From [Phialemoniopsis] sp. UDSM-2020 (taxonomy: Eukaryota > Ascomycota > Sordariomycetes > Thyridiales > Thyridiaceae), in the NCBI GenBank assembly GCA_018873225.1, contig JAEILZ010000001.1:5642001-5706000 (forward strand): a stretch of 64,000 nt of DNA. Direction: 5' to 3'. Position 1 is the stretch's first letter; each line of letters begins with the position of its first letter. Of the stretch, positions 10,580 through 20,993 are shown one piece after another. The notes beneath the pieces were generated by a model. That model was not told where the DNA came from, made no database searches, and worked only from the letters and a program-made list of their open reading frames with translations. Made by a program: the position numbers and the translations under genes.

Positions 10580-12454
10580 TCAAAGCTGATACTTGAATAG
10601 TGGGGAGCGATCTCCCAGTTTCTCCAGCTCCTCATCGGTGTACCTGGCCGAGACCTCCTCAGCCGTCACGGCTTGCCTGCGCTTGTTGATGCGCCAGTAT
10701 ACCACGTCCAAGCCTACACTGGCCAGGATCGCTCCGGAGCACAAGCCCAGGGAGAGTCCGTATGCCGTCGGGTATCTGGGCGCTTCGCTGTTGATGAAGA
10801 TGTAGCTGCCGCCAAACCCACTGAGGTTGCCCATCATGATCATGAAGCCCAGCCCCATGGCCCTCTTGGCCGGGCCAGCTAGGTTGTCAGAAGACCAGGA
10901 GTTGATGCCGGGCAGCGTAGGGTACGTTCCGGCGCAGACAACGAAAAGGCTAAAGTACGCCAGGGCCACGTTGTCCTTCAGCTTCGGAGACACGACGTAG
11001 AGGATGGAGAAGCCGACGAGGGTGAGCAGCTGAGGACCGACCATAAAGGGCATGCGCCACCTGTACTTGTCTGAGAACCAGGCACAGATCAAAGAGGCGA
11101 CTGCGGCCACGGCGTATGGACTACATAGCAGCAGGACATTAGCTAGGGATATTGGAAGGCCGGTTGACGAATCGACTTACGGTGCCGTCATCAGCTGGGC
11201 ATTTGTGGAGCTGAAGCCCATGTTTTTGACGATCTGGGGCATTGTGAACTTGACGCCGTACAGAGGTATGCCGACGCCATTGAAGATGAAGGCATGCACG
11301 TAGAGTTGCCAGTCCTTGACGACCTGTTTGAATGTTTCTCGCTTATTGGCCTTGTTCTTCTCCGATATTACGCGGCCTCTTGTAACGTCGTGCATGAGCT
11401 CGAGGAAGCGGACCTCTTGGGGTTTCAGCCACTTCGACAGCCGAGGAGAGTCAGGTAGGAGGAAGAAGCACATGGCTCCGATGAGAGTAGAGGCAATTCC
11501 CTCGAGGATGAAGATCCAACGCCAGCTGGACAGACCGCCCGCACCGCCCATCCGGGCGATGGCTGCGGCAAGGAGACCAGAGAAGGCGCCGGAGGCGGCG
11601 CTGGAGCAGTAGAATATGGCAATACGCCAGTAGGTACGACTTGGAGGGTACCAGTGGCTGATCAAGTAAACGGCGCCGGGGAAAAAACCAGCTCTATTTT
11701 CCAGGTCAGCACTGTTTTCAGACTACCCCGAGCGAGGCGGGTGTGCATACTCGAAAAGACCAAGGAGAGCCCGGCATACAGCCAAAGTGGCCATGCTATT
11801 TACAAAGCCGGTACAAGTCATTACAATCCCCCATGCAGTGACAAGAGCACCCAAGTAAAAGGAGGGCCGCTGGAAGCGGATCAGGAGCATGTTGCTCGGC
11901 AGTTCTAAGAGATGGTCACCCAGTCAGTATAGGTCGATTTGACAGAGTGCGAGAGTTCCAGTCTCATCGTAGTCTACTTACCGAACAAAAAGTATGGAAT
12001 GAAGAAGACCGCCACAACCAAGTTATAGTCCGTGCCAGACATGCCAAGTTCGGCTTCCAGGCCTTCGATTTTAGCGTTTCCTAGACAGATTGCATGATTA
12101 GCTCTCGGTGAATCTTGAGTAGCCACGCTATAGTCCGCAATTGGTGCTCACCTATATTGGCTCGATCGATGTGGGATGCAAGATAGAGGAGCGTGAGCAT
12201 CGGCACGACATGGAGATCAACCTGTTTCGTTGCCATTAGTAGCCGAACCGAGACAAGACGAAGACGAGTCAGGAGTCTGACCATACCTTGCGGAAGATTC
12301 TGTCTTGTTCCTGCTTGTCAACGCCGCGGAGAAACTGCTCCTCCTCGCTGGTGATGGCGAAGCGGTGTTCATTCGGCATACGGGCCTCTGGGGCTTCCCC
12401 CTTCTCCGGCGCATCTGCCTGATGGATGCTACTTGCCGGTTCGGGGCCCTGCAT
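10580..12454 (-). CDS. MFS permease, allantoate/nicotinate type (Dal5/TNA1-like anion:cation symporter)
   Basis: A plasma-membrane importer of the anion:cation symporter family, which includes the yeast allantoate, nicotinate, pantothenate and biotin permeases. Six exons are joined through introns 12286-12222, 12151-12081, 11981-11905, 11750-11694 and 11180-11121, giving about 514 aa. Every junction restores family sequence: DLHVVPMLTLLYLASHIDRANIG in TM1, then NLVVAVFFIPYFLFELPSN, GLFEAGFFPGAVYLISHWYP and SWRWIFILEGI. About 12 hydrophobic segments are present and a charged loop follows TM6, as in the family. Start ATG 12454 gives a hydrophilic 60-residue N-terminus. It lies next to, and on the same strand as, a Zn2Cys6 regulator, so co-regulation with the catabolic enzyme beyond is plausible. 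The substrate cannot be read from sequence. Confidence 0.9.
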
Positions 12455-13166
12455 TGTTCCGAGACGAAATGATACGACGGAGTCAAAGAAAAGAAGGGGC
12501 AGACTTGGTAGCTCTGCTAAAGACTGTTGGATGGTTGGAGTTGTCCATCTCTTCAGTCCCTAAGGTGGTGGTTTGGACTGCTTTATGTACAAAAGTCCCT
12601 ACCCTCGATTCATTGCTGAGAGAAAAGTCTGGGGTCGTCCGGGGATGTGGGGCCACAATCTCGGAGGACTTTCCGAGCCTCCTCCCTCGCATACCCCGAC
12701 GGACCCATGGTGGCACTCGTGGCACACTCACCGGGACTGTGAGCGGCATTTTTGATATGGCGTTCATCATTGTCAGTGCCGATATAGTTTCCCGAGAGAT
12801 GGGACGATCAGGGTCCGGTTTGTTCACGCGGCAATGAAGACGGAGTTTGACACAGGGGTGCATGAATCTTACTAACAAAATGAGAACGGGAAATCTCAAA
12901 CAAGCTTATCAGTCTACCTGAATAAGGTTACAGCATCATTTCTGTTGACTTATAGATAGTATACGTTTCATCCTATGAGCTTTAAGGGTGTACTTGAACG
13001 TTGAATCGTTTGTTGACATATGTATAATTGATGCAAGTGGTAATAGCGTCCACCCATATGATGATCTACACTCGAACTTCGGATCCTTTCAAGTCATACA
13101 AAGCAGGTACATCTTATCAAAGGGTGTCACAGTCTACTCTAGGACTTGTTGTCAGGACAGCCAGGT
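12455..13166. other. Intergenic upstream of MFS permease
   Basis: 712 bp holding the permease promoter and the 3' region of the Zn2Cys6 gene. Minus-strand and plus-strand ORFs of 130-140 codons here are out of phase with any splice model and show no motif. No gene is called. Confidence 0.45.
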
Positions 13167-15161
13167 CTAGACCAGGCTGAGCAAGTCACCCCATGGCTGA
13201 TCAGGCATCGCGTAGAATGGGTCACCCCCCCCTAGCGGCAACCAGGTCTCCTCCCCGGGTAATTCGGCAGTCATGAAGTCTTGAGTCATACCCTCCCACG
13301 TAGTGTCACAACTGTCACCGCCCGCCGCATCTCCATTACCATTGAGTCTACCCGAGATAGTCGAGAACATTGCCAGACATCTTGAGGCTGTCTGGCTGAG
13401 CAGGCTGCAATCCTCCATGGACTTGATGCAGTTGGAGATTCCCATGTCGAGCTGCTGTGCACGAGGGCCCTCGGCTAGTCTTTCGTTCAGGCGTGCTGCC
13501 AACAACGTCACCCCGGCGTTGTAGCTGTATTGAAGTTTGTACCACCAAGGAGTGCTATTGTAATCGACTTGAGTAGCTGAAGCCTCTGCTAACTCGATTG
13601 CTGCCTCGATAGACTGGTTGGCGCAGTACCATGTGATGGATCGCTCGAGATTCCAAGTGTCAGCCGCGGAGTAGCTGTCCATTTGCAACAGTCCAGGACG
13701 CATGAGAATGAGTCGCACTTGGAGGTATCTTTGCCTTAAGAAACGAGCATGCCCGCTGGAGTCTTCAGTACCCCAATGACGGAGTTGTTGCGGAAGCTCT
13801 TGTGTCCACAGTTCAAGCTTCTTCTCCAACCGTGAGGTATGCTCGATGATGTCGCTCATTGGGGTGTTTTCAGGACCCTCATGATATAGCAGGTGTAGTA
13901 TTTCATGTAGTATGTCAAATAGACAGCTCGATTGGTCGAAAAGCATCAAGTCGTCGAGACCCTGTATCTTTCTGTGGATTGCAGCAGTTGAAGCCTTAGC
14001 GACAGACAGGGAGACTCGGGGACTTCGTCCCAGTGTCATCGACAGCGTCCGATCAAGAGTCACCAAACAGTTCCAGACGGACAAAGCGAGGCGGCGGTCA
14101 GACTCTGGGGTCAGGCTGCTGATCGCTTCGGACAGATGGAGACCCATGGACTGGGCAACCACGATGCCAAAGCCGACTACGGCCCAGCACTGGCGAGGCT
14201 TCTCGGTGCTCTGAAGATACTGGGCGCTAAGGACTAACCCCTGCAACAGTGGGAAGGAGAATTGCCCAAACATGTCGAAATGGAGCAAAAGCCTGCCTCT
14301 TTCGAAGTAAGCATCGTGCGATGATGGGTTCGGACTGTTCCTCCCTGCTAGGGCGAACACAAGGTTGGCGAGACAGTAGATCATACGTTGCTCTTCTGCC
14401 ACCACATTGCCAGCATAAATGGCTTCTAGGCTCTTCGTGAACTCGTGACGGTTCACTGCAGGGTATACGGGATGGAGTGTGTCCCAGTAGTGTACCAGGA
14501 GTTCATTGGCCTCCTTACGAGGAGGAAGGATATACTGGGCACTGGCCACTGGGCTGATTGAGGTATGCGTTCCGAGGTCTGTCAGGGAAAAACCGCGGCG
14601 GCTCTGACCAGGTGATGGATCAGCAGGACGGTGCACACGACGGAGGAAGACGCCTGTGGACGATTGCCCAATGTGGACAGAGCCATTGAGTAAAGTAGGA
14701 TTGGGGAGACTTGTGTTCCTCCCCAAACAAGGGTTGCCCTGGAAGTCGTCATCTATCACGGGTGATTGGGCTGTAAAATCTGATGACCCTGCCTGGACGG
14801 GTTCGCCAGGCAAAATGCCAGAAACGATACCGACTGGTGGCGAGACTCCGTGCCCTGCCGGCGTCGCAGGGGTATCTCGAGCGCCAAGCTGTCTCTCAAG
14901 GTCTTCGACGTAGCGCTGACGGCTTCGGTCCCAAGGTGCCAGGGACACTGTGTATTTACAGCTGTAGTCTCGGCGGACACACGGCTGACACACTATCGAA
15001 ACTCGGCGTCAGCGGCAAGGGGTATTGGCAGAGGATTGCGGTGGATGCTAACCTGGACGAGCACCATCACAACGGACTTTTCGTCCACGGCAGTTCTCGC
15101 AGGCTATGGCGATGTTGCGTCTGCCGGTATTCCGAGCCGGGGTTTTAGAGACGCCCCCCAT
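13167..15161 (-). CDS. Zn2Cys6 binuclear-cluster transcription factor with fungal-specific TF domain
   Basis: A nuclear DNA-binding regulator. Exon 1 (15161-15053) and exon 2 (14992-13167) join across a 60-nt intron that splits the zinc cluster. Joined, they give the canonical pattern with Cys at about 21, 24, 31, 38, 41 and 48 (CX2CX6CX6CX2CX6C), starting CENCRGRKVRCDG. A basic linker and a short coiled segment RSRQRYVEDLERQL (60-73) follow for dimerisation. The middle part carries the fungal_trans/MHR region (about 160-420: FTKSLEAIYAGN, SSCLFDILHEILHLLYH). The length is about 644 aa. It is transcribed divergently, 400 bp away, from the M29-like enzyme. The gap contains a perfect CGG/CCG palindrome, so pathway-specific control of that gene and autoregulation are likely (inference). 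Confidence 0.88.
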
Positions 15162-15561
15162 TGTCTGTGCTGATCCAAGGCATCTGATCAAGGTGTTTGC
15201 AGCTGCGCTCGATTTCCGAGGCCACGGATCTGGATCACTCTCCGTCTTCTAAAAGAACCAGACACAAATCTATGGGAAAGTAATGCGGGGGAAATGGTCA
15301 CCCGGCTTGAACTATGTAGGGTGACGCTAAACTGCGTGCAAAGGTCTGCCCACATTACTTAGCTTCGGAAAGTCCTCCGAAGCATCACCAAGTGGGCCGC
15401 CCGCCCATGGGTGTCTTTGGTTTTGTATAAGAGATTTGGCTGAAGGCCTAGGTTATGCGGTAAGGGATGGCACAATCATTGCATATCACAGCATTTTCTG
15501 TTTTTCGTCGTACGAACTTCCCTTCGTTATCACCCTCCTCTCCTATCAGACGTTCGTCAAA
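15162..15561. promoter_or_regulatory. Divergent promoter, Zn2Cys6 regulator / M29-like enzyme
   Basis: 400 bp shared by two divergent genes. It contains the inverted CGG-N8-CCG site at 15,362-15,383, roughly midway, and a TATA-like TATAAG at 15,426-15,431 that suits the enzyme gene. No coding sequence is visible. Confidence 0.55.
15362..15383. promoter_or_regulatory. Candidate Zn2Cys6 operator, inverted CGG-N8-CCG
   Basis: GCTTCGGA and TCCGAAGC form perfect 8-bp inverted arms around a 6-base spacer, so the CGG and CCG triplets sit eight bases apart. Zn2Cys6 homodimers bind inverted CGG triplets with a fixed spacing. The site lies near the centre of a promoter shared by such a regulator and an enzyme gene. 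Function is inferred. Confidence 0.5.
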
Positions 15562-17115
15562 ATGCCGGAGATTGAAGGCCACTACAAGAACAAGCCGGGG
15601 AGCATCACCTTCATCCAGGATTGGGAGAAGAGCTCCCAAGACTGGATACCAATGACAGAACAAGAGAAGGCAAACGCAGAGTCCCTTGACCTCCCCAATC
15701 CTAGGTGCCCCAACATCCCGCCGGTGAAGCATGTTGAGGAACTGCTCCCTTCCCTCCATGCGGTAGCCAAGAGGCCATACTCGGGAGGTCTGTGGCCTGC
15801 CTGGGACCTGAAAAAGGGGGAGAAAGTCCTCGTCAAGGTGTCCAATTGGCATCACCCCATGGTGATCGACGCAGTCAGGCAGATCCTGACAGCCTACGAG
15901 ACCGACTTCCGTATTGATGTCGAAGAGAAAGGACCTCCTCCAAACTGGCAGGGTCACGACGAAGCCGAATACTACCTCGACCGCACCAAGGAGCTGGCCG
16001 AGTGGATCGACTCATGGGAAGTGATGGACAGGGAGGGCAAGTGGGATAAAGTGATTCAGGGCTACGGGGGTCCTATCCTTCGCGAGCGCAAGATCAAGAT
16101 TCAGCGAATGCCCTTCATCGTCCCAGAAGCGGTTGTCTCCCCCTGCCACCAACTTCCAGCCGAGGTGTTGATAGCCATAGATGAGTGGGTGTGGAAGAAG
16201 GTTCGGGCCTGCAAGAGAGTACACATCACGGACCCTGAGGGGACCGACATACGCTACACCAACCATGCCGCCTATTGGAACGAAACCCGTCAGGTATACC
16301 GCCGAGACCATGTTGAGAAACACTACTCATCCAACGTGCCATACGGAGAAACCTATCTTCCAGGCCACATTTGGGGCCGCCCGCCGTTCATGATCCCGCA
16401 GGAGGACGGCGAAGGTGTCATCAAGGGCACCATGAACCACATTGCGCCTTACCCGCGCATGGAAATGACACTCAAGAATTCAGTCATCACAGACATCAAG
16501 GGCGGGGGCATCTTTGGTGAGAAGCTTCGACTTCTCATGAAGAACACGGCGGACACGCAATATTCGGGCTTCAACAAGCCCGGTATTATGCAGTGGTGGG
16601 AGGCATCGATCGGCACGTCGCCCAAAATTCACCGGCCACGGGAGAACTATGCCAACGGTTTCAATTGCGGGCTCTACGAACGCATGAGGGCCGGCATCAT
16701 TCACATCGGCTTCGGCACTATCATCTCTGCCGACACGGAACGCGCGGATGCAAAGGCAGGCAAGCTCGTCGGCCACTGGCATGTACACCTCTACTTCCCG
16801 ACGTACGTGGCCGAAGACATCGACGGAGAAGATGTCACGATCATTGAGAATGGCCGACTTAAGGCTCTCGACGCCCCCGAGGTTCGCGAGGTGGCTGCCA
16901 AATATGGCGACCCCGACGACTTGCTTCGCGAGGACTGGATTCCAGCCATTCCGGGGTTGAACATGGCTGGGGATTACAACAAGCACTATGCGCAGGACCC
17001 ATACCGGTATACGATGATGGAACTTGATCTCTGTCGCGACTATCATCCTCTATTCCAGAGACTGGTCGCTGGAGGGCGGCATGGCACCGGACAGCAGAAC
17101 AATGGTTGTTGTTGA
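15562..17115 (+). CDS. M29 aminopeptidase / 2,5-dihydroxypyridine 5,6-dioxygenase-like protein
   Basis: Single exon, 517 aa, no signal peptide or membrane segment. I do not recognise a named orthologue. RVHITDPEGTDIRYT near 220, preceded by LPAEVLIAIDEWVWKK, resembles the V-x-(I/V)-T-x-P-x-GTDL signature of the M29 (AmpS/thermophilic leucyl aminopeptidase) fold. That fold also includes the Fe(II)-dependent ring-opening NicX enzymes. The C-terminal half has an IIHIGFGTIISAD stretch and a GHWHVHLYFPTY segment, whose His residues could be metal ligands. Start ATG 15562 has a good context (GTCAAAATGC) and no upstream in-frame ATG exists. Its divergent Zn2Cys6 neighbour and the nearby ACS-type permease suggest an inducible catabolic enzyme acting on a small amide, peptide or N-heterocycle. 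The reaction is unknown. Confidence 0.5.
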   Translation: MPEIEGHYKNKPGSITFIQDWEKSSQDWIPMTEQEKANAESLDLPNPRCPNIPPVKHVEELLPSLHAVAKRPYSGGLWPAWDLKKGEKVLVKVSNWHHPMVIDAVRQILTAYETDFRIDVEEKGPPPNWQGHDEAEYYLDRTKELAEWIDSWEVMDREGKWDKVIQGYGGPILRERKIKIQRMPFIVPEAVVSPCHQLPAEVLIAIDEWVWKKVRACKRVHITDPEGTDIRYTNHAAYWNETRQVYRRDHVEKHYSSNVPYGETYLPGHIWGRPPFMIPQEDGEGVIKGTMNHIAPYPRMEMTLKNSVITDIKGGGIFGEKLRLLMKNTADTQYSGFNKPGIMQWWEASIGTSPKIHRPRENYANGFNCGLYERMRAGIIHIGFGTIISADTERADAKAGKLVGHWHVHLYFPTYVAEDIDGEDVTIIENGRLKALDAPEVREVAAKYGDPDDLLREDWIPAIPGLNMAGDYNKHYAQDPYRYTMMELDLCRDYHPLFQRLVAGGRHGTGQQNNGCC

Positions 17116-17593
17116 ATGAGGGCTCTAGCCTCCCAGATGCCTTAGGTCTATTCCCTCGTGAATTGCAAAGTGTGTAGTTTGTCTTAGATATAATCAAGAA
17201 ATGCATTTACATTGTTGATTGGCCGAAGTATGACAGAGGTGGAAGATTCAGGCCTTACCTTGGAGACAGTCACGTTATAGGAGATAGGGGCGCATTGTCA
17301 CGGGACGATTGATGTAAATATGATGTATTGCGGCCGGCGGCTGTTTCTTTCAGACGACCCATTTCGTTATAAGTGGCCAATGCATCACCAAATTAGAGCC
17401 GACAACTACTTCATATCATCCAATGATATATATACCACAGACGAAAGCAGTTAGGGGCACAAAATCACAAGCACGCGGTGCAAATAACATCAATCGCAGT
17501 ATCGCATTGCTTTTACATCTCGGGCTAACTAGATAATACTGGAGCGCCGAGATTACACGAAACTCAACATTACGATAAAAGCTTTCACGAAGA
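17116..17593. other. Intergenic, promoter of erythromycin-esterase-like gene
   Basis: 478 bp with no coding potential. A TA-rich GATATATATACC stretch at about 17,425 could act as a TATA element for the downstream gene, about 165 bp before its ATG. Confidence 0.4.
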
Positions 17594-19117
17594 ATGCCCT
17601 TCCTCAAGACCGCCGCAAATCAGGAGACAGTCCAAGGCAGCGCGGATGTGGCCAAGATTGACCTGGCCGCTTTACTCCGCGACCACGTCCACCCCTTTGA
17701 CTCACTTGATTCGGACGGCGAGGACGTCCTCGCCGCGACCTTCGACTCGTTCGCGGACGCGAAGGTCCTTCTTATCGGTGATGCGTCGCACGGCACCTCC
17801 GAATTTTACGCCGCACGCGCCGCGCTGACGCGGTACATGGTCGAGCGGCACGGATTCCGCATTGTCGCCATCGAGGCCGACTGGCCTGACGCCGAGGCTG
17901 TGGACCGCTGGGTGCGCAGGAGGCCGGGCCCCGGACCGAGGGGCAGCGTAGAACCCGTGGCGCTGGCGCGGGAAGATGGCACCGAACCGGCATTTCTGCG
18001 ATTTCCGACGTGGATGTGGCGCAACCTCGAGATGCGCGCATTCGTCGAGTGGCTACGCGCGTTCAACGAGGGAATGGATCCGCACGACGCCGTGGGCATC
18101 TACGGGCTGGATCTGTACTCGCTGGCGACCTCAATGGAGGCCGTCATTCAATATCTCGACGTGGTGGACCCGGGGATGGCGGGCGCCGCGAGGCGCAAGT
18201 ACGAGGCACTACTGCTGTGGGCCGAGGAGCCGCAGGAATACGGCTTCGAGGCGCTGCAGCCGGGTTTCAAGACGTATGAAAAGGAGGTGCTGTCGATGCT
18301 CAAGAAGCTGCTCGCCAAGAGGCTCGAGTACTCGGCGGCTATCTGGGACGGCGACGAGTTCCACGGCGCCGAGCAAAACGCGCGGCTGGTGACCGGTGAG
18401 CAAGAGCCCATGGATACCCGTTATTCTCACGATGTGGCAGCTCTAGGCTGATCCTCGCTTCGTCATGATTGTGCCTCATATCCAGATGCCGAGCATTATT
18501 ATAAAGCCATGTATTATGGCCGCGACGACTCATGGAACCTACGCGACACGCACATGTTCCAGACGCTGTCACGCGTACTGGCACATCGTGGCGAGAGCTC
18601 CAAGGCCATCGTCTGGGCCCACAACAGCCACGTCGGCGATGCCCGCGCCACAAGCATGGGATGGTCGCGCCGCGAATTGAACGTGGGCCAGCTATGCAAG
18701 CAGGAGTTTGGCAGCACTGGGGCATTAGCGGTGGGCTGCCTAACGCACACAGGCACCGTAGCAGCGGCGGATCACTGGGATGGCGATATGCGCGTGATGC
18801 AGGTGCGGCCGGGCCTGCAGGGCAGTTATGAGGAGCTGCTTCATGCCGTAGGGGTAGCTAATTTTGCGCTCGACTTGCGCGAGGGGTCGTGTGACGCAAG
18901 GGTGCGGGAGGAGCTGATGAGGAGGCGGCTCGAGCGGTTCATCGGCGTGATATACCGGCCCGACACCGAGAGACAATCACACTACTCATCCGCCGTGCTG
19001 TCGAGGCAATTTGACGGTCTCGTATGGTTCGACAGGTCAAGACACGTGGCGACGCTTGAGGTACATCAGCCGCCGACGACCATGGACCCCGGAGAAACAT
19101 GGCCCTTTGGACTGTAA
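17594..19117 (+). CDS. Erythromycin esterase-like family protein
   Basis: The bacterial members (EreA/EreB) hydrolyse the macrolide lactone. Fungal and many bacterial homologues have unknown substrates. Two exons flank intron 18396-18485 (GTGAGC...CAG). The join gives LVTDAEHYYKAMYYGRD, a typical family segment, and a total of 477 aa. Family blocks seen are GDASHGTSEFYAARA near 58, EADWPDAEAVDRWVR near 93, WMWRNLEMRAFVEWLRAFN near 138, the VWAHNSHVGDAR block near 305, and FALDLREG near 390. The His of the first block and the HNSH histidines are kept, while the acidic residue before the first His motif is Asp where Glu is common. There is no signal peptide, so a cytosolic protein is expected. 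It lies between two metabolic modules and its link to either is unclear. Confidence 0.85.
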
Positions 19118-19306
19118 AGAGAGGGCATAATGGGTGATGAACAGGGAGCGACAGACAGGAGATTGCAAGACGATACTGTTGGAGATAATACCGGGAATGG
19201 CCGTTTGTAAAAACAGTGGCTTGGTACTTGAAATGACTCCTGAGGTCTGCTTCAGCGTCCCTGCGAATAACTGAGATGGTCTGCCAGAAAGTGCAAGATT
19301 GGCTAA

Positions 19307-20448
19307 TCAACTCGGTGACGCCTCTTCTGCATCTTCCTCCGATGACTCGGACGAGTCCGAGACCTCGATGGGCTCCGAGCCCTCGGCAGCCCGGCCAGAC
19401 GGTGTAGCCTGTGCGGCCGCCTCTGAGGCTTCTTGGGCGGCGCGCTGGAGAGGCTGAACTTGCTGTATTGGCGCTATCGGAAGGTGCTGCATCGGCTGCA
19501 TGGGTGTGTTGATGAGTCTGTTCCGCTGGAGGATTGAGATGTCTATGTTGCCCATCTCGTCGGCCGGAATCGGGAGCCGGATGGATCGCCCGATGACTTG
19601 TTCCTGCTTGGACGGTATCTGGTCCATGATGGCATTGACTTCGAGGAATCGGTCGGCGGTCGGACGTATCTGGGGCGAGCTCTTGTCAGCGATTGTCTAC
19701 AAGTACACCACAGTAGGAGAAGGGGACAGATAAGTAGTCAAAGCAGGCATACCTCTAGCACAATTCTGATTCCCTCGGCCGGGGGCTCTGGCGGGGGCAT
19801 GACCTCTTGAATCTCAGGTTCGGGCGACGCCTCTATTGCACCGCTGCGCTGAAGGCGGGCGCGTCTCTTGTGATATCTGAGCTTGTGCGGCTCGTCGGAC
19901 GGCGGGTGATTGTGGGCGGCGCCCGGAATCTCCTCCACCCTCCATTTGTTTCCCAAATAGTCTGCCTGTATGATGAAAGGGCAGTTGGTCTTGGTGGTAG
20001 TGCGCTGCCGGATCGAGGCCTGTGACGGCCGCTTATTGGCTTTGTCGCACGCAAGAACGTACTTTGTAGGCTGGCCGTTCCGATAACGCGTCGACCGGCG
20101 TTTGACAAAGGCGTAGCCAGCATGGCGGCCGTAGCGATTAATGGCGAGCAGATAATCGTCGATGGTGTCGTAGCGGCCGTGTAGGAAGACGTCCCATAAG
20201 CGGCGGGCCTCTGGGCCGACAGACTCGTGGTGAACGAGGCCGTACATCTCTGGGGGCGCGGCGAAGGGGTTGTGCGGGTCAATGCGATGCACATGGTCGG
20301 GAGCGTGAGGAGGAGGAGGAGGAGGGCCACCGTTCTGGTGGTGACCATTGGGCTGGCCGGGGGCGCCAGGGTGGTTCATTGTCTGCATGAAGGCCCTAGC
20401 CGGGCCATTGAACCAGTCTTGATTGCTGACGGGCGGCTGCTTTGCCAT
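19307..20448 (-). CDS. FAR1 (WRKY-GCM1 type) DNA-binding domain protein
   Basis: Two exons (20448-19753 and 19669-19307) flank an 83-nt intron and encode about 352 aa. The FAR1-type zinc domain spans about 100-185: DYLLAINRYGRHAGYAFVKR, then Cys near 134, Cys near 156 (NCPF) and HNH near 179-181, the CCHH set of WRKY/GCM1-like fingers. The N-terminus is Pro/His/Gly-rich and the C-terminus is Gln-rich, ending in an acidic Ser/Glu tract. FAR1 domains come from the DNA-binding region of Mutator-like transposases. No transposase core follows here, so this is either a domesticated DNA-binding protein or a transcription factor. Start ATG 20448 is the first ATG of the long frame. The target is unknown. 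Confidence 0.75.
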
Positions 20449-20993
20449 CGTGGGCCTTGTGTGCAGTAATGCGAGCTCGATGCAGCGACGGTGATGTCCT
20501 CGCGTGTCGTGGGGGTTGCAAGGATTGTGCGTATCGGAGAGAGCACAGTGCTGAAGTCCCGAGCAGGGCAGCTGATCGCGCTGGGAAAAAAAGTTTGGGT
20601 GGGGCGGGCCGGCTGATCCCAGTGGAGCTCCAGTGTTTGCCGCCAGCAAAACGCGCTAGAGCCATGCACTATCAGAGAACCCTGGAGGTGAGGTTCTCCA
20701 CTCCAAACTGATTGCGGTCAATTGAAACTGAGGTGCCCAAGGAGCTGAAGGATCCAGCTCTGGTCGATGAATGTACTCAAGCAAGGAAGGTTGATGATGA
20801 AAGACAAATATGGTATTGAGCTTGATAGATGATTGTTTTTGTGAGAAAAGTTGCGGAAGCGGGGGTGGGTGAAATTTGACTTTTATTGTCCACTTCAGGA
20901 ATACAACCCATGGCACAAGTACTCCGTACCTAGTCTGATGCGCATGACCATCAACCTCGTTCTATTCCTTCCTTCCTGGTCAGATACATATAA
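20449..20993. other. Intergenic upstream of FAR1-domain gene
   Basis: 545 bp containing the FAR1 gene's promoter and leader and the 3' end of the next Zn2Cys6 gene. The frame of the FAR1 gene stays open upstream but without ATG. Nothing else is seen. Confidence 0.45.

Noticed and set aside
17594..19117. Frameshifted or split erythromycin-esterase gene
   Set aside because: The break is explained by a normal GTGAGC...CAG intron (18,396-18,485) that restores the family sequence.
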